Shown here in pieces: positions 56,895 to 64,000 of a DNA stretch of 64,000 nt. Where the stretch lies: NCBI RefSeq assembly GCF_004005485.1, contig NZ_RZUL01000002.1:62001-126000 (forward strand). Direction: 5' to 3'. Position numbers and translations under genes: made by a program. This DNA is from Sphingobium algorifonticola. Lineage in GTDB: Bacteria > Pseudomonadota > Alphaproteobacteria > Sphingomonadales > Sphingomonadaceae. The notes under the pieces are model-generated. The model worked only from the letters and a program-made list of their open reading frames with translations, searched no databases and was not told the DNA's origin. Within the stretch, counting starts at the first letter, position 1, and each line of letters opens with the position of its first letter.

Positions 56895-59579
56895 TCAGCC
56901 GCTGTTGCGCAGCGCCGTGGCGATGGCGTTGATCGAAAGCTCGATACCTTCCTTGATCCTGGGATCGTCCTCTCCAGCGCGATGACGCTTGAGCAGCTCG
57001 ATCTGCAACAGGTTCAACGGCTCGATATAGGGCAGGCGCAGCCGGATCGATGTCTCCAGCGTCGGATTTTTCTCCAGCAGCCGCGACTGCCCGGTCAGCG
57101 CAAGAAGGCCGTCATGTGTGCGGCTCCACCCATCGGCAATGCGGCCGAATATGCCCTCTGCCGCCGCCTGATCCTGCACCAGCGGCAGATAGCGACGGGC
57201 GATACCAAGGTCCGATTTCGCCAGGACCATTTCCAGATTGGCCATCGCCGACCGGAAGAAGGGCCATGTTGCCGCCATGTCGGCGAGCAGCGCCTTGTCC
57301 TCGAAATCCGACAAAGCATGGCCCACGCCATACCAGCCGGGCAGCATGACGCGTGCCTGCGCCCAGCTGAATACCCAGGGAATGGCGCGCAGATCCTCGA
57401 TCCGGGTGCTTTTGGTGCGGCTGGCGGGGCGCGATCCGATCTTGAGGCCCGCGATTTCCTGGATCGGCGTCAGTTCGCGGAAGAACTCCTTGAACCCGTC
57501 CGTTCCGTAGACCAGGTCGCGATAGGCCGTGAACGCGCCGTGCGAAATGCGGTCCATTGCCGTTGCGAAACGGGCGGCATCGCGATCGGACAGCGCCTCC
57601 GGTTCCAGGCTGGCAAGTAACGTGGCGCTGGTCATCGCTTCCAGATTGACGGCGGCCACGTCCCGTGTGCCGAACTTGGCGGCAATGATTTCGCCCTGCT
57701 CCGTCACGCGGATGCGGCCCTGCACCGTGCCGGGGGGCTGGGCGCGGATCGCCGCGAAGGCACTGCCGCCGCCACGCCCCACGGCCCCGCCGCGCCCGTG
57801 AAAAAGCTGAATTGCCGTCCCGGCTTGCGCAAACACCGGCTCAAGAGCCTTGCTGGCCTGATGCAGGCCCCAGGTGGAGGTGAGGTAGCCGCCGTCCTTG
57901 TTGCTGTCCGAATAGCCGATCATCACTTCCTGATGGCCCCGCGCGGTGACGATCGCCGCGATTTCGGGCAGGCCGAAATAGGCGGCCATCACCTTGGGCG
58001 CGGCCTCAAGGTCGGCAATCGTCTCGAAGAGCGGCACCGCCATGATCGCGGCCTGGGGCGATGCCCCGTCGGTTCCCGCGCGCCACAGCCCGGCTTCTTT
58101 CAGGATGATGTTGACTTCGAGAAGGTCGGAAACGCTTTCCGCCTTGCTGATGATATAATGGGTGATGCTCTGCGAGCCGTAGGTGCGATGCGCCTGTGCG
58201 GCGGCATGCACGATCGCCAGTTCCGAGGTCGTTTCCTCGCCATAGACGGCAAAGCGCGATCCCAGCGGGCGGTTCGTCGACAATTCCCGCCGCAGCAGGG
58301 CGATGCGCGCATATTCGTCCAGCGCGCCATAATCCGCCTCGACGCCCGCCTGATTCAGCAACTCGGCGACGACGCGCTCATGCACGTCGCTGTTCTGCCG
58401 CATGTCGAGCGTGGCGAGGTGGAAACCGAATGTCTCGACCGCGCGGATGAGTCGGCCCAGCGCCCCGCCGGTCGCCAGCGCGCCGTCGCCTTCGCTCGCC
58501 AGGCCCTGCGCGATGATGACGAGATCGCGGCGCAGCGCCGACGGATCGCCATAAGGGTCGGCGGGTAGTACCGAGGGCCGCGGTGCCGCCTTGCCGGTCA
58601 GCGCCAGATGCGTGGCGCACAGCCGCGCGTAAATGCCCGCGATCGCCCGGCGATAGGGCTCGTCCTTGCGGCTTGGCGCGTTGTCGCCGCTGCGTTCGGC
58701 CAGATCGAGCACCGCCTGCGGAACATGTGCCAGCTCGGTCGATACCGAAAGCTCCGCCCCCAGGGCATGAACGGCATCGAGATAATGGCCGATTGCCGCC
58801 TCGCAGCCGCGGGCGAGGGCGAATCGCAGCTGGTCCGCCTGAACATTCGGGTTGCCGTCCCGGTCGCCACCGATCCAGCTTCCCACGCGCAGGAAGCTCT
58901 GCGGGCGCGCGCCCAGCACCCGCTCCCATTTGGCGTAGAGCGCAGGCAGGACGGGCAGGAAGCTGTCACGGAAATAGGCAAGGACATTCTCGATCTCGTC
59001 CTGCACATACAGGCGCTCGCGCCGCAGCGGGCGCGTCTGCCACAGCAGCGCGATCTGCCGCGCTATCGCCTCCTCGATCTTCTCGCCATTGTCCGTTTCG
59101 GCGCGTCCGCTGTCCATCAGCAGCATCAGGTCGGCAATGCGGTTCTTGTGATCGATCATGCTCTTGCGCCGCACTTCGGTGGGGTGCGCGGTCAGCACGG
59201 GCACGATCAGCGCACGTTCGAGCAGGGCCAGCACCGCTTCCTTCGCGATCCCGTGGGCCTCCAGCGCGGCGACGGCGGAGGCGAGATCGGCACCCGGCTC
59301 CGCCGTGATGCCCTGCCGGTCTTCGGCCAGATTGGCGAGCATCGAAAACAGCATGAAGCCGCGTACGAACGCCAGAGTGTCGTCCAGGCTCAGCGCATCC
59401 AGCCCGGTATCGACCAGGTCGGCACCGGCAACCCCGCGCGCGCGATCGACGGACGCGGAGCGGATATACTCCGTCTGCCGGTAGAGCTTTTCCCCGCCAT
59501 AGGCGCGGATGACATCGCCGAGCAGGCGCCCCAGAAAGCGGATGTCGGGATTTTGCGTGATGGGAGGAAAGCTGGCCAT
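56895..59579 (-). CDS. ppc: Phosphoenolpyruvate carboxylase
   Basis: The 894-residue enzyme adds bicarbonate to PEP to give oxaloacetate and refills the TCA cycle. The catalytic histidine motif VLTAHPTEVRRKS is near residue 140, GYSDSNKDGGYLTS near 550 and the glycine-rich loop FHGRGGAVGRGGG near 590; the end SINAIATALRNSG is typical. The start at 59579 (MASFPPITQNPDIRFLG) is chosen over 59594. It runs in the same direction as, and 49 bases after, the chemoreceptor gene. Confidence 0.95.
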   Translation of the reverse strand: MASFPPITQNPDIRFLGRLLGDVIRAYGGEKLYRQTEYIRSASVDRARGVAGADLVDTGLDALSLDDTLAFVRGFMLFSMLANLAEDRQGITAEPGADLASAVAALEAHGIAKEAVLALLERALIVPVLTAHPTEVRRKSMIDHKNRIADLMLLMDSGRAETDNGEKIEEAIARQIALLWQTRPLRRERLYVQDEIENVLAYFRDSFLPVLPALYAKWERVLGARPQSFLRVGSWIGGDRDGNPNVQADQLRFALARGCEAAIGHYLDAVHALGAELSVSTELAHVPQAVLDLAERSGDNAPSRKDEPYRRAIAGIYARLCATHLALTGKAAPRPSVLPADPYGDPSALRRDLVIIAQGLASEGDGALATGGALGRLIRAVETFGFHLATLDMRQNSDVHERVVAELLNQAGVEADYGALDEYARIALLRRELSTNRPLGSRFAVYGEETTSELAIVHAAAQAHRTYGSQSITHYIISKAESVSDLLEVNIILKEAGLWRAGTDGASPQAAIMAVPLFETIADLEAAPKVMAAYFGLPEIAAIVTARGHQEVMIGYSDSNKDGGYLTSTWGLHQASKALEPVFAQAGTAIQLFHGRGGAVGRGGGSAFAAIRAQPPGTVQGRIRVTEQGEIIAAKFGTRDVAAVNLEAMTSATLLASLEPEALSDRDAARFATAMDRISHGAFTAYRDLVYGTDGFKEFFRELTPIQEIAGLKIGSRPASRTKSTRIEDLRAIPWVFSWAQARVMLPGWYGVGHALSDFEDKALLADMAATWPFFRSAMANLEMVLAKSDLGIARRYLPLVQDQAAAEGIFGRIADGWSRTHDGLLALTGQSRLLEKNPTLETSIRLRLPYIEPLNLLQIELLKRHRAGEDDPRIKEGIELSINAIATALRNSG

Positions 59580-59628
59580 GCGGCGATGCTGCATTGCAAC
59601 AGAGATCGGGTCAAGAGCCTTCCGCGCG

Positions 59629-61554
59629 TCAGGCGGCTTTCAGCGTATCGATCATCCGGGCGAACTCGGCCTGCAATGTTTCCGCCCGTTCGCGCACGAC
59701 CGATCCACTGTGCCGGGTGCGCCGTGCGGCAACCGCCACTTCGGCCAGCGACCGCCCGATCGTGCCGACGGCTTCGTCGGCGGCATGGGCGTGCAGCGCG
59801 ACGCCGTGCGAGGTCTGCTGGATTTCGGTGGCGGCGGCGAGTTGCTGCTGCACCGCTGCCGACGCCGCGCCGATCGATTCGGCCAGCTGGCCCAAGGTGC
59901 GGTCGACCGATCCCACCAGGTCGCAGGTCGCGGCCGCCGCGCTTTCCACACCGGCCACGCGATGATGAATGGCGCGCGTCGTCTGTGCGGTCTGCCCGGC
60001 CAGTGCCTTGACTTCGTTGGCGACCACGACGAACCCGCGCCCGGCCTCGCCCGCGCGGGCCGCCTCGATCGTGGCGTTGAGCGCCAGCAGATTTGTCTGT
60101 CCGGTGATTTCGGCGATCAGATTGGCGGCATCGTTGATCGAACCGACATGATGCAGCAGATTGTCGTTCGCGTCGCGCGCGTTGGCGGACTGGCGACTGG
60201 CGCTGTCCGCCGCGTCGCGGATTTCCGCGGTCGCGCGGCTGATGTCGCTGATGGACCGGGTCAGCTCGTCGATCGTGCTGGCGATGGCGCGGGCGGCCTG
60301 CGTCGTTTCGCGTGACCGGTCGACGACGATCGTCGCCTGCCGCTGCTGCATGTCGATGCTGCCCAGCGTCTGGTCGGCATTGCGTTCCAGGTCGGTTGCG
60401 GTTTCCAGAAGCTGCGCGACCAGACTGGTCATCGATTGTTCGAGCGCGGCGGCCACCTGGCGGCTCTGCGCGCGCAGTTCCTGCTCGTGCTTGTGCTGCG
60501 CGGCCGCCTGCTGCTTGGCGCCCTGCGCCACTTCGCGGCGCGCGTTTTCCGCATCCGCCAGCGCCGCCGTCGCCGCCAGCGCCGCATGATTGGCATCGGC
60601 GGCGGACTGGCGCGCCGCCGCGCTTTCGCCGCGCAGCGCGAGATGCGCGCGGTAAAGCTGGCGGATCAGAAATGCCGACAAGGCGGCGCATAGAATGAGC
60701 GCGATCAGGACGAGCGGCAGAATGTCGAGCAGCGCCGACCAGCCCGCCCGTACGCGCAGCCACTCGATTCGCCCCAGGAACGTGCCGTGCGGACCGGTGA
60801 TATCGACATGCTGCCAGTCATCCTCGTCACCGCCGCGCGACCAGCGGATCGACTGGAGGCCGTGATTTTCGCCGACATGGGCGATGATCGGATCGGTCAG
60901 TTCCTCGATCAGCACCAGATAGCGCGCCGGTGCCGCGCGATCGTCGGGCTGCGTCTCCCACGGCACGATTCCCATTGCCGCCACGACCGCAGGCCGCCCT
61001 TCGAACTGCGCAAACTGCGCCACCCCGCGCGTCTTCCGCATCGCCTGCCCCACGGTGCGCGGCAGATTGGGCAGCAGATGGCGCACCGCCTCCGGGGCGG
61101 CGCTGCGCAGGTCGGGCGGCATGCGCGGCCCCGCAAAGCCCTTGCCCCGGCTGGCGAACAGGGTGTTGCCGCGATCGTCGATCACATAGCTGTGGAGATC
61201 GGTATAAAGGAGGTTGCTGTTGACCCAGGGCCGGTCGATGCCGCGGTAGACGGCGCGATAGGCATCGTCCCAGCGGGCGGCGGCGGAGACCGAATCGAGC
61301 GTCGCATCCTGTTCGCGCTTCACCGCGCCCAGCACCATGCGCTCCATATAGCGCGCCGAATTGCTGTCCATCTGCTGTGTCAGCAGCATGATAAGCAATC
61401 CCGCGCTGGACAGCAGCAACGCGATCAGTGCGATCAGCGGCACCATGGTGCGTGCCAGCGGATGCGCAAGCCATTCGGCCAGGCGCCATTCGCGCGGACC
61501 AATGGTCCGCCCGCGGCGCGCGATACGATCCAGATGATGTGTCAGGCGCGTCAT
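59629..61554 (-). CDS. CHASE4-type methyl-accepting chemotaxis protein
   Basis: The 641-residue protein has a transmembrane segment at about 37-58, a periplasmic CHASE4-like sensor ([42 protein letters not shown]), a second membrane segment near 280-300 and then a long Ala-rich coiled coil leading into the signalling domain with hairpin tip [25 protein letters not shown] domain is not recognisable. No che genes lie nearby, so its kinase partner is elsewhere. The ligand is unknown. Confidence 0.85.
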   Translation of the reverse strand: MTRLTHHLDRIARRGRTIGPREWRLAEWLAHPLARTMVPLIALIALLLSSAGLLIMLLTQQMDSNSARYMERMVLGAVKREQDATLDSVSAAARWDDAYRAVYRGIDRPWVNSNLLYTDLHSYVIDDRGNTLFASRGKGFAGPRMPPDLRSAAPEAVRHLLPNLPRTVGQAMRKTRGVAQFAQFEGRPAVVAAMGIVPWETQPDDRAAPARYLVLIEELTDPIIAHVGENHGLQSIRWSRGGDEDDWQHVDITGPHGTFLGRIEWLRVRAGWSALLDILPLVLIALILCAALSAFLIRQLYRAHLALRGESAAARQSAADANHAALAATAALADAENARREVAQGAKQQAAAQHKHEQELRAQSRQVAAALEQSMTSLVAQLLETATDLERNADQTLGSIDMQQRQATIVVDRSRETTQAARAIASTIDELTRSISDISRATAEIRDAADSASRQSANARDANDNLLHHVGSINDAANLIAEITGQTNLLALNATIEAARAGEAGRGFVVVANEVKALAGQTAQTTRAIHHRVAGVESAAAATCDLVGSVDRTLGQLAESIGAASAAVQQQLAAATEIQQTSHGVALHAHAADEAVGTIGRSLAEVAVAARRTRHSGSVVRERAETLQAEFARMIDTLKAA

Positions 61555-61642
61555 AATCGTGCAGGGTTAATGCCTATCCGTTGAGAAAAGATGAGCGGCG
61601 GCGTGGTGGTGCCGATGCTGCCCCTTGCCTGTCCGCCACTCG

Positions 61643-63124
61643 ATGGGCCATGGCGAGCGGGTGACCGCGGAAATCGAAATCGGAACCGACAGCGCAGGCA
61701 ATGCCGTGCGCATGGATGTCGAGGAACTGCTCGCGACCCGGCTGCTGGTGCAGGGCAACAGCGGGTCGGGGAAATCGCATCTGCTGCGCCGCCTGCTGGA
61801 GGAAAGCGCGACGCTGGTGCAGCAGATCGTGATCGATCCGGAAGGTGATTTCGTGACGCTGGCGGACCGTTTCGATCATGTCGCGATCGATGCCGGTGCC
61901 TATAGCGAGCGGGAGATTGCGGCGCTCGGCGCGCGCATCCGGGAACATCGCGCCTCGGTCGTGCTCAGCCTGGAGGCGCTTGAGGTCGATGCGCAGATGA
62001 AGGCGGCGGCGCTGTTCCTCAACGCACTGTTCGATGCGCCGCGCGACCACTGGTATCCGGCGCTGGTCGTGGTGGACGAGGCGCAGATGTTCGCGCCTGC
62101 GGCCGCTGGGGACGTGTCGGAGGATGCGCGGCGCGTCTCGCTGGCGGCGATGACAAACCTGATGTGCCGGGGGCGCAAGCGCGGCCTTGCCGGGGTGATC
62201 GCGACGCAGCGGCTGGCGAAACTCGCCAAGAATGTCGCGGCGGAGGCGAGCAATTTCCTGATGGGGCGCACCTTCCTCGACATCGATATGGCCCGCGCCG
62301 CCGACCTGCTAGGCATGGAGCGGCGGCAGGCGGAGCAGATCCGCGATCTCGAGCGAGGACGCTTCCTCGCGCTGGGTCCGGCGATCTGCCGCCGCCCCGT
62401 CTCGGTGAAGATCGGCCCGGTTCTCACCAGCACCCGCACGGGCACGCACAGCCTGCTGCCGTTGCCCAAGGCGCAGGGGGGCGAGGCCGTGCAGGCCATG
62501 CTGTTTGCCGAGATGGACGCCGATGCGCCGCCGCCGCGCGCGGAGCCCAAGCCGCGGGCGATCGCGGCGGAGGCGCTGATCCGCAGCTTTGCCGGACCGG
62601 ACCTGTCGATCCCCGCCGCCCGTCCGGAAGCGATGCAGCCCGATGTGGGGGATATCGAGGCCGCCGTCATCGCAGTGCTCAAGGAAATGATTGCCGATCC
62701 CGGCAGTGCATTTCAGTCGCCCGCCGTGCTGTATCAGGATTTCACGGTGCGCTGCCGCATGCACCGGCTGACGCAGGTGCCGCTTGATCTGGTCGCTTTC
62801 CGTCGTCGCTTCGCCATGGCGCGGGCAGGGATGTTCGACGCGCATGATCCGCGCTGGGACGGCGCGCTGCGGGTCGGCGATCGCCTGCCGGACGATATGC
62901 TCGCGCCCTTTCTGATGATCGCCCGTGCGGCGCTGGCCGGTGATCCCTGCCCGGATGACGATGCGCTGGCGCGGGCCTATGGCACCAGCTCGCCGGGGCG
63001 GGTGCGGCGGCTGATCGACTATATGGAGAAACAGGGGGTCATCGTCGCGCGGACCGATTTCGGCGGGCGGCGGTCGATCGGCGTGCCGGAACTGGGGCAG
63101 AGCACGGCGGCGGCGGAGGGGTGA
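61643..63124 (+). CDS. HerA-like ATPase (DUF87 family)
   Basis: The 493-residue protein has a HerA/FtsK-type ATPase core: Walker A GNSGSGKSH at about 38-46, Walker B ALVVVDEAQMF near 140-150, a sensor region (GRKRGLAGVIATQR) and the arginine-rich SVKIGPVLTSTRTG segment. The C-terminal 200 residues include a helical part with a GRVRRLIDYMEKQGVIVART winged-helix-like end. HerA helicases usually pair with the nuclease NurA, which is absent here. Starts TTG 61625, ATG 61643 and GTG 61661 are all possible. Confidence 0.8.
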   Translation: MGHGERVTAEIEIGTDSAGNAVRMDVEELLATRLLVQGNSGSGKSHLLRRLLEESATLVQQIVIDPEGDFVTLADRFDHVAIDAGAYSEREIAALGARIREHRASVVLSLEALEVDAQMKAAALFLNALFDAPRDHWYPALVVVDEAQMFAPAAAGDVSEDARRVSLAAMTNLMCRGRKRGLAGVIATQRLAKLAKNVAAEASNFLMGRTFLDIDMARAADLLGMERRQAEQIRDLERGRFLALGPAICRRPVSVKIGPVLTSTRTGTHSLLPLPKAQGGEAVQAMLFAEMDADAPPPRAEPKPRAIAAEALIRSFAGPDLSIPAARPEAMQPDVGDIEAAVIAVLKEMIADPGSAFQSPAVLYQDFTVRCRMHRLTQVPLDLVAFRRRFAMARAGMFDAHDPRWDGALRVGDRLPDDMLAPFLMIARAALAGDPCPDDDALARAYGTSSPGRVRRLIDYMEKQGVIVARTDFGGRRSIGVPELGQSTAAAEG

Positions 63125-63135
63125 TGCTATCTCTT

Positions 63136-63214
63136 GTTCCCCGGCGAACGCCGGGGTCCAGAGTCGCAAGGCGCTGTACTTTGTTGCCCTGGACCCCTGC
63201 TTTTGCAGGGGAAC
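63136..63214. repeat. Paired palindromic repeat, family E
   Basis: GTTCCCCGGCGAACGCCGGG with GTCCAGAG at the left and CCTGGACCCCTGCTTTTGCA with GGGGAAC at the right are two hairpins in inverted order. A single hairpin of the same kind is at 63755-63779 (GTTCCCCGGCTTTCGCAGGG then GAAC). Confidence 0.7.
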
Positions 63215-63257
63215 GTGCCGTGCGTACTGCTCATCGCATCTTGGTATGACCCTATCT

Positions 63258-63338
63258 CGTCACCCCAGCGAAGGCTGGGGTCTTCAGCGATAGAGAGCGA
63301 CCTTTCCGCACGAGACCCTAGCCTTCGCTGGGGTGACG
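63258..63338. repeat. Paired palindromic repeat, family E variant
   Basis: CGTCACCCCAGCGAAGGCTG continuing GGGTCT at the left and AGACCCTAGCCTTCGCTGGG with GTGACG at the right are inverted copies around about 30 bases. It lies directly after the family E pair; together they fill the gap between the HerA-like gene and the small secreted protein gene. Confidence 0.75.
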
Positions 63339-63345
63339 CGTTTAG

Positions 63346-63717
63346 CTACTTACACGGATAGCGTTTTTTCATCATCGCGTAGAAGGCGTCCTTCACGCTG
63401 ATGCGGCTGCGTTGCGCGGCGGGGATTTTGTTGAACTCAGCCATCACATCGTCGCTGCTTACCGCACCCTTGCCCCTGGGCGGCGGGCAGCTGTGCGCGG
63501 GCTGACCGGTCTTTTGGCCGGCCTCTATGTCCGCCCGATAGGCTGCCGATACGGTTTTCATCTCGGTGCGCAACAGGCCGACATCGGGCGACATCATCGC
63601 CATCATGCCCTTGGCCTTCAGCGCCTCCGCCTTTGTCAGGAACGCCTCCACAGTCATGGCCTGTGCGGACGAGACGGAGACGGCAAGGAGCAGGGCAGCG
63701 GCGAGTGGTTTACGCAT
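63346..63717 (-). CDS. Small secreted protein, Rap1a/Tai-like
   Basis: The 123-residue precursor has a Sec signal (MRKPLAAALLLAVSVSSAQA). The mature part is helical, with FLTKAEALKAKGMMAMMSPD, SSDDVMAEFNKIPAAQRSRI and ISVKDAFYAMMKKRYPCK. Two cysteines (HSCPPP and YPCK) may form a disulfide. The pattern recalls the Rap1a/Tai family of periplasmic proteins, but no type VI effector gene is adjacent, so an immunity role is not supported. The ATG at 63717 places the signal at the start. Confidence 0.65.
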   Translation of the reverse strand: MRKPLAAALLLAVSVSSAQAMTVEAFLTKAEALKAKGMMAMMSPDVGLLRTEMKTVSAAYRADIEAGQKTGQPAHSCPPPRGKGAVSSDDVMAEFNKIPAAQRSRISVKDAFYAMMKKRYPCK

Positions 63718-63789
63718 GGAAGGCTTCCGAAAGGGGAAGAGCATATCACTATTGTTCCCCGGCTTTCGCAGGGGAACGGGGACAAGCAA

Positions 63790-64000
63790 TTACGCGCCTT
63801 GTGGGGCCGGATCGCCGAAGGGGCCCTTGCGCCGCCGCGTCTTGGGAATGGCGGTGCCGGCTGCGGGGATCGACGACGGCTTGATCGTCGTGCCGTCCTC
63901 GCGGGTGATCTCGCCCTTGTCGAGCAGGGTCTTGATTTCCTCGCCGCTCAGCGTCTCATATTCCAGCATCGCGTTGGCGAGCAGATGCAACTGGTCCTCA
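63790..64000 (-). CDS. ftsH: ATP-dependent zinc metalloprotease FtsH, C-terminal end
   Basis: The minus strand runs open from the window edge to the stop at 63790. The peptide EDQLHLLANAMLEYETLSGE, then EIKTLLDKGEITREDGTTIK and the basic tail IPKTRRRKGPFGDPAPQGA is the C-terminus of FtsH, the membrane AAA+ protease. The Walker, SRH and zinc motifs lie outside the window. The end matches the alphaproteobacterial form of the protein. Confidence 0.9.
   Translation of the reverse strand, partial: EDQLHLLANAMLEYETLSGEEIKTLLDKGEITREDGTTIKPSSIPAAGTAIPKTRRRKGPFGDPAPQGA

Noticed and set aside
63346-63717. Type VI immunity protein
   Set aside because: Only a loose Rap1a/Tai-like pattern is seen and no effector or secretion gene is adjacent.
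1-64000. tRNA, rRNA, CRISPR arrays and prophage
   Set aside because: Gaps were read for T-loop motifs, regular spaced repeats and integrase or phage genes; none were found.

Overview
The window is high-GC, densely coded chromosomal DNA from an alphaproteobacterium, most likely a sphingomonad (Sphingomonas, Sphingobium, Novosphingobium or Sphingopyxis type). Pointers are the gene order dapA-smpB-DUF2062-cckA-response regulator-recA, a GTTC-N7-GTTC LexA box in front of recA, an Rrf2-led suf operon with a short SufD, an Atm1-type ABC exporter resembling the Novosphingobium protein, and many paired palindromic repeats that read as SKPSPELVEG or FDRLRANG when translated. No phage, integrase, transposase of a known family, CRISPR array, rRNA or tRNA was seen.

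Layout. 1-8.5 kb: end of an alpha/beta hydrolase gene, a TPR protein, glyoxalases I and II either side of a SIMPL protein, an acyl-CoA synthetase, gamma-glutamyltransferase and pyrD. 8.5-17.2 kb: a candidate small RNA, an AraC regulator, then the suf Fe-S assembly operon (Rrf2 regulator-sufB-DUF559-sufC-sufD-sufS-sufT-sufA) followed by ferredoxin-NADP reductase. 17.3-26.3 kb: Ca2+/H+ antiporter, I78 inhibitor lipoprotein, RNase D, aspS, a VapBC-type module, PPK2, GreB and a lytic transglycosylase. 26.4-32.8 kb: dapA, smpB, a DUF2062 membrane protein, cckA, a receiver protein and SOS-regulated recA. 33-44.2 kb: subtilisin-like autotransporter, pyrimidine nucleotidase, dapD, a membrane-anchored CadC-like TPR regulator, a structured RNA or leader, Atm1-like exporter, recQ, a TIGR01244-type phosphatase, a 44-residue membrane protein and a glutathione S-transferase. 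44.5-54.8 kb: glnK-amtB behind a sigma-54 promoter, tldD, a zinc-finger protein, an ABC-2 ATPase, nadB, a hydrolase, DUF1489, mgtE and a cyclophilin. 54.8-64 kb: two envelope-related hypotheticals, a small beta-barrel protein, ppc, a CHASE4 chemoreceptor, a HerA-like ATPase, a small secreted protein and the C-terminus of ftsH.

Most genes are housekeeping. The most unusual structure is a family of elements bounded by long inverted repeats built on a C4TC4TTC palindrome. One copy (11843-12275) carries a DUF559 endonuclease-like gene and sits inside the suf operon between sufB and sufC. A second (51273-51391) has the same ends around a short non-coding core, as expected of a non-autonomous derivative. 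A degenerate third lies between sufT and sufA. A different repeat family has inserted in frame into the 5' end of sufS. Other points of interest are a 6S-like structured RNA ending in a strong terminator just before the Atm1-like gene, a short RNA gene at 8.6 kb, and clear LexA, sigma-54 and Rrf2-type sites.

All calls come from reading the sequence. Start codons were chosen by Shine-Dalgarno match and family N-termini and are uncertain where stated.
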